In this document: positions 32,695-40,862 of the stretch, piece by piece
Layout: each line of letters begins with the position of its first letter
How positions within the stretch are numbered: position 1 is the first letter of the stretch
Assembly (NCBI GenBank): GCA_030592105.1
Contig: JAUVKE010000001.1
Coordinates: 1-50,656 of the forward strand
Source: Desulfobacteraceae bacterium
GTDB taxonomy: Bacteria; Desulfobacterota; Desulfobacteria; Desulfobacterales; BuS5
Reading direction: 5' to 3'
Length of the DNA stretch: 50,656 nucleotides
Notes under the pieces: generated by a model
What the model saw: only the letters and a program-made list of their open reading frames with translations
The model's database searches: none
Told to the model about the DNA's origin: nothing
Program-made: the position numbers and the translations under genes

Positions 32695-33342
32695 GATAAA
32701 ATAATGATAGACCTTCATACGCATTCAATTTTTAGTGATGGGGAACTTGTCCCTGCAGAACTTGTGAGGCGTGCCGAATCCGCCGGTATAAAAGCTATAG
32801 GAATCACAGACCATGGTGATTCCTCTAATATAGATTTTATTGTTCCTAGGATAGCTCGCATCGCAAAAGAGCTCAATGACGTTCTTGGCAACATTAAAAT
32901 TATTCCTGGAATAGAGATTACGCACATCCCGCCTCCGTTAATAGCATATAATGCCAACATAGCACGCGCTTTGGGAGCAAAAATAATAATAGTGCATGGA
33001 GAGACCATTGTGGAACCGGTTGCTCCTGGAACAAATAATGCTGCTTTAAATGCTGATATTGATATACTTGCTCATCCGGGTCTTATTACAGAAGATGAAG
33101 CTCTGAAAGCAAAGGAAAATAATATTTTATTAGAAATATCTGCAAGAAAAGGGCATTCATTAACTAATGGTCATGTTGCGAGAATAGCGCAAAAAACAGG
33201 TGCTCAACTTGTTATAAATACAGATGCGCACGGTCCCGGGGATTTAATTGACGCAGAAATGGCAAAGAAAATAGTTCAGGGAGCAGGCTTGTCTGGGGAG
33301 GCTTTTGAAATAATGCAAAAAAATGGAAGCCGTTTTATTTAA
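32692..33342 (+). CDS. PHP-domain phosphoesterase
   Basis: A 216-residue histidinol-phosphatase-like protein of the PHP family. The metal motifs are DLHTHSIFSDGE, ITDHGD, PGIEITH, HGET, AHPG and NTDAHGP, covering all the usual ligand positions. The substrate is not defined; many single-domain PHP proteins hydrolyse phosphate monoesters. Translation could start at the ATG at 32692 or at 32704 (MIDLHTHS). No strong Shine-Dalgarno is visible for either. The repeat family E lies directly upstream. Confidence 0.88.
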   Translation: MDKIMIDLHTHSIFSDGELVPAELVRRAESAGIKAIGITDHGDSSNIDFIVPRIARIAKELNDVLGNIKIIPGIEITHIPPPLIAYNANIARALGAKIIIVHGETIVEPVAPGTNNAALNADIDILAHPGLITEDEALKAKENNILLEISARKGHSLTNGHVARIAQKTGAQLVINTDAHGPGDLIDAEMAKKIVQGAGLSGEAFEIMQKNGSRFI

Positions 33343-33355
33343 AAAATAAAACAAA

Positions 33356-33616
33356 TTAATCCCCATGGGAGTCGTCTTTTAAAAAAAGTTTATGATATTC
33401 CTGTTCTGACAAGTGCTTTTGCAAAAGTTTTGAGATTAAAAAAAATATTTCGGAAAGGTCATCATCTGAAAATTTTTTCTTTATTATCTCCATAAGTTCA
33501 TCATCTGAAAATTTTTGGAGATAATATTCAACAGTGTTTTCATCTGTTTCTCTATCATAGCCAAATCCAACAAGCCCTTTATATGTTTCTACAAAACTAT
33601 GATTATGTTTATTCAT
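33356..33616 (-). CDS. Small soluble protein of unknown function
   Basis: An 86-residue acidic, helical protein with a duplicated KFSDDEL and KFSDDDL segment. It has no cysteine pairs, signal or membrane segment. It is convergent with the PHP gene (14-nt gap) and divergent from the membrane protein gene at 33605, with which its start overlaps by 12 bp. Small proteins like this are common in Desulfobacterales; I cannot assign a function. Confidence 0.6.
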   Translation of the reverse strand: MNKHNHSFVETYKGLVGFGYDRETDENTVEYYLQKFSDDELMEIIKKKFSDDDLSEIFFLISKLLQKHLSEQEYHKLFLKDDSHGD

Positions 33617-33865
33617 AAAGCACCATTATTTAAAAAAGTAGTTGTTCCCTGGTATGATACAAAAATAACCTGTATCCTGTTCATATTTTTTTTACTTTTT
33701 ATTTTTATATTCAGCATTATAGGTATTGTCGCTGCCTGTGAAAGACCGGAATATCAGAGCTATATATGGATACCTTCGCTTTTATGTGCAATGACAGGAT
33801 TAGTGATTTTGTTAACAACTATAAGGTTGATTAAAAGGTCTTTTTATGAACAGGCACGTAATTGA
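33605..33865 (+). CDS. Small two-helix membrane protein
   Basis: An 86-residue protein starting MFIHKAPLFKKVVVPWYDTK, with two hydrophobic segments (ITCILFIFFLLFIFIFSIIG and IWIPSLLCAMTGLVILLT) and a basic C-terminus. The open frame extends to 33515, but the natural start seems to be an ATG at 33605 (or 33599); neither has a clear ribosome-binding site. The start codons of this gene and of the minus-strand gene at 33616 overlap. The family is not recognised. Confidence 0.6.
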   Translation: MFIHKAPLFKKVVVPWYDTKITCILFIFFLLFIFIFSIIGIVAACERPEYQSYIWIPSLLCAMTGLVILLTTIRLIKRSFYEQARN

Positions 33866-33891
33866 TTGTGCAGCTATATAAAATTTTTGCT

Positions 33892-34338
33892 TTATTTTTT
33901 TGTTTTTAAAAATTTTTTATAATTCATACTTTTATAGCTGTCAGTTAAAATGTATTTTAGCATGGGAAGAAATTTTTCAGGGGGTATATAGCCTGGTAAA
34001 TTGCCTATTTTTTCACCTTTTTGTGTAAGAAACCAACTATCAGGAAGGCCTTTGACGTAATACTTTAATGCCATTTTTTTTTCTTTATCTGTATTGATCT
34101 TAATAGATATAAAATTTGTATTTAAATAATCACTTACCAGGGGATTATTGAATGTTTTATTTTTCATTTTTACGCAATAGCCACACCAGGGTGCCCAAAA
34201 ATGTAAAAATATTTTTTTTTCATTTTTTTTGGCGTTAATCATTCCTTCTTCATAGGAATACCATTTAACGGCTGAAGAAGCATGGGAAATTGAACAAGAG
34301 ATAAGTAAACAAAATATTACTAATATAATTTTTTTCAT
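33892..34338 (-). CDS. Exported thioredoxin-like protein
   Basis: A 148-residue thioredoxin-fold protein. The N-terminus is a signal sequence; LISC (C15) fits a lipobox, although cleavage after SHA at residue 20 is also possible. The redox motif is WAPWCGYC (C52, C55), followed by NTNFISIKINTDKEK and VKGLPDSWFLTQKG with the family's cis-proline region (GLPDS; the expected P is followed by D). LPGYIPPEKFLPML is the end pattern of SoxW/DUF255-type periplasmic thioredoxins. It would reduce or isomerise disulfides outside the cytoplasm. It is alone between repeat A5 and the small membrane gene. Confidence 0.85.
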   Translation of the reverse strand: MKKIILVIFCLLISCSISHASSAVKWYSYEEGMINAKKNEKKIFLHFWAPWCGYCVKMKNKTFNNPLVSDYLNTNFISIKINTDKEKKMALKYYVKGLPDSWFLTQKGEKIGNLPGYIPPEKFLPMLKYILTDSYKSMNYKKFLKTKK

Positions 34339-34388
34339 AGCTTTTTTTAATAATAATTATGATTATAAAATAAAAAGTTTTTAAATAG

Positions 34389-34508
34389 CTATAGATTGTC
34401 AGATAATTACCCGATTTTAAAATTTGGCACAAGGCCAGAGGGAGGAAGGCGTATTTAATACGCAGGCGACGATAACGCAGTGAAATTATTTATGTGACGA
34501 TCTATATA
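34389..34508 (+). mobile_element. Family A MITE-like element, copy A5
   Basis: 120 bp with left end CTATAGATTGTCAGATAAT and right end TGACGATCTATATA; core AAGGCCAGAGGGAGGAAGGC with palindrome GCGTATTTAATACGC. It lies between the thioredoxin-like gene and the DnaJ-type gene, in a 400-bp gap that otherwise shows only AT-rich sequence. Confidence 0.78.
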
Positions 34509-34740
34509 AAAGAACTATTTAAAACTATTCATCTATTAACATACAATTAATATTTAAAATAGATTTTTATTAAATTATTTAGTGTTGAATTAAATAAACA
34601 CTTTTTTTAGACAGTGAAAATTAGATCTGAATATAATTTTCACGCCTATAATCTCTTGACTCTTGCTCTGTAGACATTATTGTTAAACAGACTTTATCTT
34701 TTTTAACCCAAATTAACAATAGAAGTGGAGAATTTTAAAT

Positions 34741-35652
34741 ATGCCTGAAAAGGATTATTATAAGATCCTCGGGCTGGACAAGAGTGCCTCCGGGGATGAG
34801 ATAAAAAAAGCATATAGAAAGCTTGCCATGAAATATCATCCCGACCATGCCAAGGGAGATAAAAGCGCCGAAGAAAAATTTAAAAAAATAAGTGAGGCAT
34901 ATGCTGTTTTAAGTAATAAGGAAAAGCGTAAACAATATGATGAATTCGGTGCAAGCGGATTTAATCAGCGATATACCGAGGCTGATATCTTTAAGGACTT
35001 TGACTTTTCAAACATTTTCAGGGAATTTGGTTTTGGGAGCGGAAGTTCTTATAGAAGGGGAGGATCAAGACATTCTTCTGCAAATGATTTTTTCTTTGGT
35101 TCATCTCCCGGGCGCCAGGCAGTTCAAAGAAAGGGGAATGATATTGTGTATGAACTCGCTTTAACCTTGAATGAAGTTGTATCGGGGGCCACTAAAGCTG
35201 TTAATTTGCAGAATAATGGCCGTGTGGAAAAAATAAAAGTGAAAATTCCTAAGGGCATGATAACAGGGAAAAAAGTCAGGCTTCCAGGAAAAGGAGAGCC
35301 AAGTCCCTATGGGGGGCCTCCTGGCGATCTTTTTATTCAATCAAAAGTCATTAATGATCCTTTTTTTGAAGTTAAAGATTATAATATTTATATTAATAAA
35401 AATATTAAAATAACAGATGCTCTTCTGGGAGTAAAGGTACCCATACCTACCCTTGATAATAAGACTTTAAATGTAAATGTTTCGCAAGGTACAGCTCACA
35501 AGACTATGATGCGGCTTTCCGGTCTTGGGTTACCCCAGATGAACAGTACTGCCAGGGGAGATTTGTTCGTAAGGATTCATATTGAAATGCCTTCTGAATT
35601 AACATCGGAACAAAAAAAAATAATAAAAAAACTAGCGCATACAGGAATATGA
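34741..35652 (+). CDS. DnaJ-type co-chaperone without zinc finger (CbpA-like)
   Basis: A 303-residue J-domain protein. The J domain (1-70) has [20 protein letters not shown] and the HPD motif at 33-35, required to stimulate Hsp70 ATPase. A glycine/serine- and phenylalanine-rich linker follows (about 75-125), then two C-terminal peptide-binding domains ([49 protein letters not shown]). The CxxCxGxG zinc fingers of true DnaJ are missing, as in CbpA. GGAG lies 10 nt upstream. No dnaK or chaperone gene is next to it. Confidence 0.9.
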   Translation: MPEKDYYKILGLDKSASGDEIKKAYRKLAMKYHPDHAKGDKSAEEKFKKISEAYAVLSNKEKRKQYDEFGASGFNQRYTEADIFKDFDFSNIFREFGFGSGSSYRRGGSRHSSANDFFFGSSPGRQAVQRKGNDIVYELALTLNEVVSGATKAVNLQNNGRVEKIKVKIPKGMITGKKVRLPGKGEPSPYGGPPGDLFIQSKVINDPFFEVKDYNIYINKNIKITDALLGVKVPIPTLDNKTLNVNVSQGTAHKTMMRLSGLGLPQMNSTARGDLFVRIHIEMPSELTSEQKKIIKKLAHTGI

Positions 35653-35665
35653 TGAAGTAAAATTA

Positions 35666-35694
35666 TTGACAAGATATTTTGTTCCGTGTATTTT
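35666..35694 (+). promoter_or_regulatory. Candidate promoter upstream of the zinc-ribbon acidic protein gene
   Basis: TTGACA (35666-35671), 17 nt, TATTTT (35689-35694). It begins 14 nt after the DnaJ-type stop codon and would give a leader of about 245 nt. Confidence 0.5.
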
Positions 35695-35947
35695 CCACCC
35701 ATAGGTTGTAAAAAAATATTGAAGGTCATATGTTGCGGATAAATTTGGCCAGTTAATCTATAAATTAAAATATAAGAGTATAATTATTTTGGTCCTGCCT
35801 GGTTTTTTTGTGTTGTGCTCGTCAACTATATGCTTTTTAAATAAATTTCACTGTAAAATTGTTGGAAATATGATTTTTTTTATGTTTTGGTTTTTACGCA
35901 GGTGGAGTTAGGTTTATAAAATTTATAAATGACAATAAGGATTGACC

Positions 35948-37915
35948 ATGATTATTACCTGTAATGAATGTGGCACTAGTTTTAATGTGGATGAAACTTT
36001 GCTTGATGCAGCAGGTAACAAATTCCGCTGTTCGGTTTGTAAGGAAATATTTTTTTATTATCCTCCCATATCGGGTGAGGAATCAACGGAACCCCTTATA
36101 AATACGAACAATGCTGGTAATCCTAATGAACATTCAGAAGTGGTAGATAGTTCCGTCGGTTTTGACGGTGGAAGCTCTGGTGATAATTTCCAAAATATGC
36201 CCCTTCCCACTGAGCATGACTTGGATTTTAATCCAGAAGATCTCGGAGTTGAATTAAATCCCAAAGCCGGCCATGAAGAGTTCGCAGAAGATGTTGACCT
36301 GGAATTGGGCATTGAGCTTGACGGGATAGAAGATAAAGCAGATGATGCAGTGCTTCATGGTGAAACAGAAGATGCAGATTTATCTGATCTGGAAGGTCTC
36401 CTTGATCTTGATGATGATGAGCCGGTCTCCCTTGAAGAGCCGGCAGATAAAGAATCAGCAGAAGATGTTGATCTGGAATTGGGCATTGAGCTTGACGGGA
36501 TAGAAGATAAAGCAGATGATGCAGTGTTTCATGGTGAAACAGAAGATGCAGATTTATCTGATCTGGAAGGTCTCCTTGATTTAGATGAGGACGGATCAAG
36601 TTTTGATGAAAAAGCCGATGTAAACGATATTGAGCTCTCTCTTAACCAGGAACTCTTTGATGATAAGGAGGATGGGGATGAGGCCCAGGGTGATGAAAAT
36701 GCAGGAGAAAAAATAGAGTTAGCTGATTTTGAAATTATACTCGGGGATGAAGATACTTTTTCGCTGGATGCAGAAGGGACCGGCACTGATCTTCTGGTTG
36801 AAGCTGAAGACCCAGAGGGTGAAGATGATCAACATGGTTTGAGTGAAGAAGTTGATTTGTCTGATGTGGAAGACTCCCTTGAATTCAATGAAAATAATAC
36901 AGATTCTGATGAAGCTACTGAAGATTTTGAGCTTGAGTTGGATTTAGATTTTGAAGAGGCATCCGATAATCTTACTCCGGACAATGATACAGGATCCCTT
37001 GAGCTATCTGATCTGGAGGCTTTAATAGATGGTGAAGATTCTTCGCCGGAAATGCAGCATGCCGGTGATCAGGAAAATATTGAAAAAGGGATCAGAACTC
37101 CACCCACCGGCTTTGAATTAGACTTTGACATGGGTGATGAAGTTACTGAACAACCAGAAACAGATATCTCTTTGGAAATAAATTTTTCTGATTATGAAGA
37201 TAAAAAAGAGGTTATTAAAGAAACTGTTGATGATGTTGTTCAGCCGCCGGAAATTGTGACGCCGGTTGAAGTTAAACCTGAGCCCAAAGTGAGTGGGAAA
37301 AAGGATTATCCCCAAAAAGGAAAAGCAGGGAAAATTGTTGCCATTCTGGTTGTCCTCTTTCTTATTACATGCGGTTCTTTTGTTGGTATTATGTTTCTTG
37401 ATACCAAAGGAACCAAAATTATGTATATTACTGATTTTGTCAGGTCTGTTTCGAATATTCTTGTAATTCAGGATATTTATATTCCCTATGTTACTGATCT
37501 TGCCAAAAGTAATAACCAGCAGGATTTGGATGGCAGAAATAAGATCACGGTTCTTGAGGAGCCACTTAATGGAGAATATATTGAAAATGTAAAGGCCGGT
37601 CTTCTTTACGTGATCACAGGCCAAATTCGAAATAATTATGATCACCCAAGGAGTTTTGTTAAAGTAACTGCAAACCTCATAGCCAAAACCGGTACGCAAA
37701 CAGAAAATGCATATTGCGGAAACATATTGTCAGGAATTGATCTTGAAAACCTTGATTTAAATAAAATAATCGATCATCTTAACAATAAAGAAGGTGATAA
37801 TAAAAATAATATTAATATTAAAGCTGGAAATAATCTTCAGTTTATGATAGTATTCGCTAATCTGTTAGATGATATTGAAATGTTTAACGTACATGTTGAA
37901 AGCTCCTCCCCGTAA
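35948..37915 (+). CDS. Zinc-ribbon, acidic-repeat single-pass membrane protein (MJ0042/DUF3426-like)
   Basis: A 655-residue protein. It starts with an MJ0042-type zinc ribbon (C5, C8, C28, C31: ITCNECGTSF and FRCSVCKE). Residues about 45-440 are highly acidic (Asp/Glu-rich) and low-complexity, with a 58-residue unit (AEDVDLELGIELDGIEDKAD...) present twice nearly identically (DNA repeats at 36284 and 36458). A single transmembrane helix (IVAILVVLFLITCGSFVGIMF) precedes a C-terminal domain resembling DUF3426. I chose the ATG at 35948 because AAGGA lies 6 nt upstream; an upstream TTG at 35942 is also in frame. The role is unknown. Similar architectures occur in Desulfobacterota and Geobacter-like genomes. 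Confidence 0.82.
   Translation: MIITCNECGTSFNVDETLLDAAGNKFRCSVCKEIFFYYPPISGEESTEPLINTNNAGNPNEHSEVVDSSVGFDGGSSGDNFQNMPLPTEHDLDFNPEDLGVELNPKAGHEEFAEDVDLELGIELDGIEDKADDAVLHGETEDADLSDLEGLLDLDDDEPVSLEEPADKESAEDVDLELGIELDGIEDKADDAVFHGETEDADLSDLEGLLDLDEDGSSFDEKADVNDIELSLNQELFDDKEDGDEAQGDENAGEKIELADFEIILGDEDTFSLDAEGTGTDLLVEAEDPEGEDDQHGLSEEVDLSDVEDSLEFNENNTDSDEATEDFELELDLDFEEASDNLTPDNDTGSLELSDLEALIDGEDSSPEMQHAGDQENIEKGIRTPPTGFELDFDMGDEVTEQPETDISLEINFSDYEDKKEVIKETVDDVVQPPEIVTPVEVKPEPKVSGKKDYPQKGKAGKIVAILVVLFLITCGSFVGIMFLDTKGTKIMYITDFVRSVSNILVIQDIYIPYVTDLAKSNNQQDLDGRNKITVLEEPLNGEYIENVKAGLLYVITGQIRNNYDHPRSFVKVTANLIAKTGTQTENAYCGNILSGIDLENLDLNKIIDHLNNKEGDNKNNINIKAGNNLQFMIVFANLLDDIEMFNVHVESSSP
36284..36582 (+). 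repeat. Internal 174-bp tandem duplication in the acidic protein gene
   Basis: The unit beginning GCAGAAGATGTTGACCTGG at 36284 recurs at 36458 with only a few differences, period 174 nt (58 codons, so the frame is kept). The near identity at DNA level implies recent duplication or gene conversion. Only two copies are close; more diverged acidic segments surround them. Confidence 0.85.
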
Positions 37916-37945
37916 TTTTTCAGGCTGGGTTTTCTTAAAAAGTAT

Positions 37946-38022
37946 GGCGATGTAGCTCAGATGGTTAGAGCATGCGGCTCATATCCGCAGTGCCCGGGGT
38001 TCGATTCCCTGCATCGCCACCA
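37946..38022 (+). tRNA. tRNA-Met (CAT), elongator type
   Basis: Complete cloverleaf with acceptor GGCGATG/CATCGCC, D-arm GCTC...GAGC, anticodon stem TGCGG/CCGCA with loop CTCATAT, T-arm CGGGG/CCCTG and encoded CCA at 38020-38022. The acceptor stem lacks the C4-G69/C5-G68 pair of lysidine tRNA-Ile2, so elongator methionine is the more likely identity. It lies 30 nt after the acidic protein gene. Confidence 0.93.
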
Positions 38023-38033
38023 GATATATAATA

Positions 38034-38066
38034 TACCCCCTCTGTTAACCAGGAGGGGGTTTTTGT
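38034..38066 (+). terminator. Rho-independent terminator after the tRNA
   Basis: ACCCCCTC pairs with GAGGGGGT across a short loop and is followed by TTTTTG. It ends the tRNA transcript. Confidence 0.85.
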
Positions 38067-38086
38067 TTTAAGATAATAAATTTAAA

Positions 38087-38482
38087 ATGTTTACAGGTTT
38101 TGAAAAAATCGTAGAAGAGAGAATTAAAACGGCACAAAAAAATGGAGCGTTTGATAAGCTGCCCGGCTCTGGGAAGCCACTTGATTTTAGTGATGAATCA
38201 ATGGTACCGGATGATCTCCGTATTGCTTATAAAATATTGAAAAATGCCGATTTTATTCCGCCGGAAATTGAATTAAAAAAAAAAATTTTACAAGCAGAAG
38301 AACTTCTTGCAGAAACAGACGATATTCGTGATAAATACAAGTTGTTGAAAAAATTGAATTTTCTTATAATGAAGCTGAATTCAATGCAAAATAGGTCAAT
38401 GGCCTTTGAAATGCCCCAGCATTATTCTTTAAAACTTGTGGAGCGTTTTAAAAACGGCTCTACGTTAAAGAATGCGGAATAA
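38087..38482 (+). CDS. DUF1992 (DnaJ homologue subfamily C member 28-like) protein
   Basis: A 131-residue soluble protein. The start FEKIVEERIKTAQKNGAFDKLPGSGKPL is the DUF1992 signature, followed by VPDDLRIAYKILKNADFIPPEIEL. The rest is helical (LLAETDDIRDKYKLLKKL). The family is widespread; its role is not established. An A11 run at 38276-38286 lies inside the gene and stays in frame. It starts 20 nt after the tRNA terminator. Confidence 0.88.
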   Translation: MFTGFEKIVEERIKTAQKNGAFDKLPGSGKPLDFSDESMVPDDLRIAYKILKNADFIPPEIELKKKILQAEELLAETDDIRDKYKLLKKLNFLIMKLNSMQNRSMAFEMPQHYSLKLVERFKNGSTLKNAE

Positions 38483-38515
38483 TTTTTTAGCGAAACAGAT
38501 CCATTATAACGTAAA

Positions 38516-38992
38516 ATGACTAATCATAAAAATTCTGATACCCATTTCCAAAGTTTATTTAGCCTGTATGCTATTCTTATTCTACATGTTTTTTTAATAG
38601 CCATTCTTGGATGTCTGGTTATCTTTTTCCGTGGGATTGTTATTTATACACCCTGGATTTTTCTTTCAGTTTTTTTGATAATAATCGGTTCCGGGTATTG
38701 TTTTTATAGACGAATGAAAAGGGAAGGGAAAACATTGCGAGAGATTCTGAATACTCCTGATTTTAATGGTCGAACAGTTGAAATAAGTTTTCTTGGAGGA
38801 TTTGCATCTTTTAAAATAGGTGGCAGCTCACAGGAACTTCTTGCTGGAGGAGATTCCTTCCCCAAAATTAATCAGCTTGATAGCCCTGAGCAATACCGTA
38901 TTAAAGAATTAACAGAGCTTGTCAGTATGCTGGAAAAAGGGCTGATTACTCTTGAAGAATATAAAATAGCTAAAAAGCATATTTTCAAATAA
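38516..38992 (+). CDS. Membrane protein with SHOCT-like C-terminal domain
   Basis: A 158-residue protein. Two hydrophobic segments (LYAILILHVFLIAILGCLVIF and IYTPWIFLSVFLIIIGSGYCFY) are followed by a soluble part. The last 30 residues (RIKELTELVSMLEKGLITLEEYKIAKKHIF) look like a SHOCT short C-terminal oligomerisation domain. It begins 33 nt after the DUF1992 gene and may be cotranscribed with it. No function can be assigned. Confidence 0.75.
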   Translation: MTNHKNSDTHFQSLFSLYAILILHVFLIAILGCLVIFFRGIVIYTPWIFLSVFLIIIGSGYCFYRRMKREGKTLREILNTPDFNGRTVEISFLGGFASFKIGGSSQELLAGGDSFPKINQLDSPEQYRIKELTELVSMLEKGLITLEEYKIAKKHIFK

Positions 38993-39002
38993 AAATTCTC
39001 AA

Positions 39003-39113
39003 TAGTGTCCGTTTAGAATCTTGCGTGGGGAGAGTTTAATTGTTTTTTCGCAATAGCGGAAAAAACAATTAAACTACCTGGATTTTTCTTGCGACTTTAT
39101 AACCGGACACTTC
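39003..39113. mobile_element. Family C MITE-like element C3
   Basis: Starts TAGTGTCCGTTTAGAATCTTGCG and ends TATAACCGGACACTTCTG; inside, GTTTAATTGTTTTTTCGC and GCGGAAAAAACAATTAAAC form a long inverted repeat. The RNA or DNA would fold into one long hairpin. It lies at the 3' end of DUF1329 gene 1. Confidence 0.8.
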
Positions 39114-39119
39114 TGTATT

Positions 39120-40481
39120 TTATTTGGTCAATGTGCCAAGGCGGCTCACAGAAAACTGTTTTAGATTGTTAGAAATGTCAAATTCAAAAGGTTTCCCCTG
39201 TCCCAAGATATTTTCCCTGGCCGCTCTGAGGACTGTGGCATGATCTGTTTTTTTATCATAGCATAACTGTATGTTTCCTGCGTGGGTTGTTTGGTTCTTC
39301 CATTTCATAAATTGAAACGTCATTATTCCGGTTTTCCAGTATTCCCCTGCAATATCCCACATGAGTTTATACTGCGACCAGAGGATTTTTTTTTCGACCC
39401 AAAATACCATTCTTCCCATATTATAATATGGATCCTTAGGTATGGCTTCAACGACATAAAATTTTCTGGGAACCCAAATAGCTGATACAAGGGACCAGGG
39501 AGCCTGGGTGGACCCTTTAACCTGCCAGCCTGTTTGGATGTCGGCCACGCTTTCCCCAGATAACCATCTCCCGTCGGCCTCTTTGCTCATGGAGGTAGCC
39601 CTTTCTGTACACCCCTTTGCAATACACATTAGACCTATCCTTTCTTCTATATATTTCCATTCCATGGATGAAGTATGTCCTAACCAGCCATTACCATCAT
39701 CCACGGTAAAATCTGACCCCAGATACGGATCAGATCTGTTTGCACCTGACATCCTTTTGGTTCTTCTTATGGCGGGGATATAAACATAAAGTTGATCTTC
39801 GCTTCCATCTGTCTTTCTTATTGTCAGCTGAGCTGTCCCAGCCATATCGTATGGTGCCTGCACAAGTGTAATCTCCTTAAAGAGCAGGCCGTCACTGTTT
39901 TTAAACTGTTCTGTGGTTTTTGTGCCCCAGAAATTATATCTGTAAAGTTCGCAGGAAAGAGCCCTTTCAAATCCTTTTTTCCCTATCCATTCAGTTGAAA
40001 AAGGGGCTTTAAAACTGCCATCTCTTCCCATATTTATATCCCGGTTATTTGTTAGCTTTATCCCGGCGTCAGGATCATTTTCAAAGTCAATTTGCGGAAA
40101 TGGGTATCCGTATACCCATTTCGGGGGTTTACCGGTTGCAGTCTCTATTAGGTTACCTTCTTCATCAATGGTATATTTATCTATATTATGTTTTAATCCG
40201 TAGTTTTCCCATGGGGCATCATCGCTTCCATCAAATTTGAATTCCCCTATATTCATGATCATTTTTCCCTCTTTCACCCACATGACCATGGGCTCGGGAA
40301 TAAGCCCTTTAACTTTTTGCCAGTTATCCGTATTTATTACATCCCCTGAGTTTAGTCCCATCTGGTCAAACATTTCCTGTTGATTTTCTTTCCAGTTCGG
40401 ATCATCGGCAAAAGATGGCGGGGCTGCAAAAAGAATAAACAAACTAACCAAAAATGCGACCTGCATAATATTTCTGATCAT
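39120..40481 (-). CDS. DUF1329 protein, paralog 1
   Basis: A 453-residue exported protein of the DUF1329 family, which is thought to have a LolA/LolB-like lipoprotein-carrier fold. A signal peptide (MIRNIMQVAFLVSLFILFAAPPSFA) precedes DDPNWKENQQEMFDQMGL. The family core AIRRTKRMSGANRSDP, a TVDDGNGWLGHTS stretch and KLMWDIAGEYWKTG are all present; the end is FSVSRLGTLTK. AAGGAG lies 8 nt upstream of the ATG. It is the last of five tandem paralogs on the minus strand and is most like paralog 2. DUF1329 proteins often occur with DUF1302 and RND-type lipid exporters, which are not in view here. The role is unknown. Confidence 0.92.
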   Translation of the reverse strand: MIRNIMQVAFLVSLFILFAAPPSFADDPNWKENQQEMFDQMGLNSGDVINTDNWQKVKGLIPEPMVMWVKEGKMIMNIGEFKFDGSDDAPWENYGLKHNIDKYTIDEEGNLIETATGKPPKWVYGYPFPQIDFENDPDAGIKLTNNRDINMGRDGSFKAPFSTEWIGKKGFERALSCELYRYNFWGTKTTEQFKNSDGLLFKEITLVQAPYDMAGTAQLTIRKTDGSEDQLYVYIPAIRRTKRMSGANRSDPYLGSDFTVDDGNGWLGHTSSMEWKYIEERIGLMCIAKGCTERATSMSKEADGRWLSGESVADIQTGWQVKGSTQAPWSLVSAIWVPRKFYVVEAIPKDPYYNMGRMVFWVEKKILWSQYKLMWDIAGEYWKTGIMTFQFMKWKNQTTHAGNIQLCYDKKTDHATVLRAARENILGQGKPFEFDISNNLKQFSVSRLGTLTK

Positions 40482-40537
40482 TAAAATATCTCCTTAAAAA
40501 AATAAAAGTTGATAAATCCTCTTTTTAAATAAATAAT

Positions 40538-40683
40538 CAGTAGTGTCCGGTTAGAATCTTGCGTGGGGGGGAGTTTAATTGTTTTTGTAGCGTATTGAAT
40601 AAATTTCGTAGAATTTTTTAGCATGCTACAAAAACAATTAAACTTTCCGTATTTTTCTTGCAACTTTCTAATCGGCACTACTG
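40538..40683. mobile_element. Family C MITE-like element C4
   Basis: Starts CAGTAGTGTCCGGTTAGAAT and ends TCTAATCGGCACTACTG; the interior repeats GTTTAATTGTTTTTGTAGC against GCTACAAAAACAATTAAAC with an extra central insertion. It lies between DUF1329 paralogs 1 and 2. Confidence 0.8.
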
Positions 40684-40793
40684 AAATAATTATGAAAAAC
40701 AGTTAAAAGAGGGGGGCTCCATGATTTTATTATTTTAAAAACAATACTTTCTTTGCAGAATAATGCCTGAGGATATTATCGTACGAATAGTTT

Positions 40794-40860
40794 GTAACTA
40801 TTCAGCTGATATGTAAGCAGCAGGGCGTGTCTTAAATCAGTGACGCTGAATAGTTACATT
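40794..40860 (-). terminator. Hairpin downstream of DUF1329 paralog 2
   Basis: TGTAACTATTCAGC and GCTGAATAGTTACA form a 14-bp inverted repeat separated by about 38 nt. It lies directly after the stop of paralog 2. The long loop makes termination uncertain. Confidence 0.45.
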
Positions 40861-40862
40861 TT

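Noticed and set aside
28051..34508. Family A repeats as conserved structured RNAs
   Set aside because: The inverted ends, varied orientation and positions in unrelated gaps favour MITE-like DNA elements; I found no consistent promoter or terminator around them.
36228..36599. Minus-strand 123-codon frame with histidine- and leucine-rich repeats
   Set aside because: It is antisense to the acidic repeats of the zinc-ribbon gene; its repeats mirror the 174-bp duplication.
37118..37699. Minus-strand 193-codon frame
   Set aside because: Antisense to the zinc-ribbon protein's transmembrane and C-terminal part; low-complexity Asn/Ile-rich composition and no ribosome-binding site.
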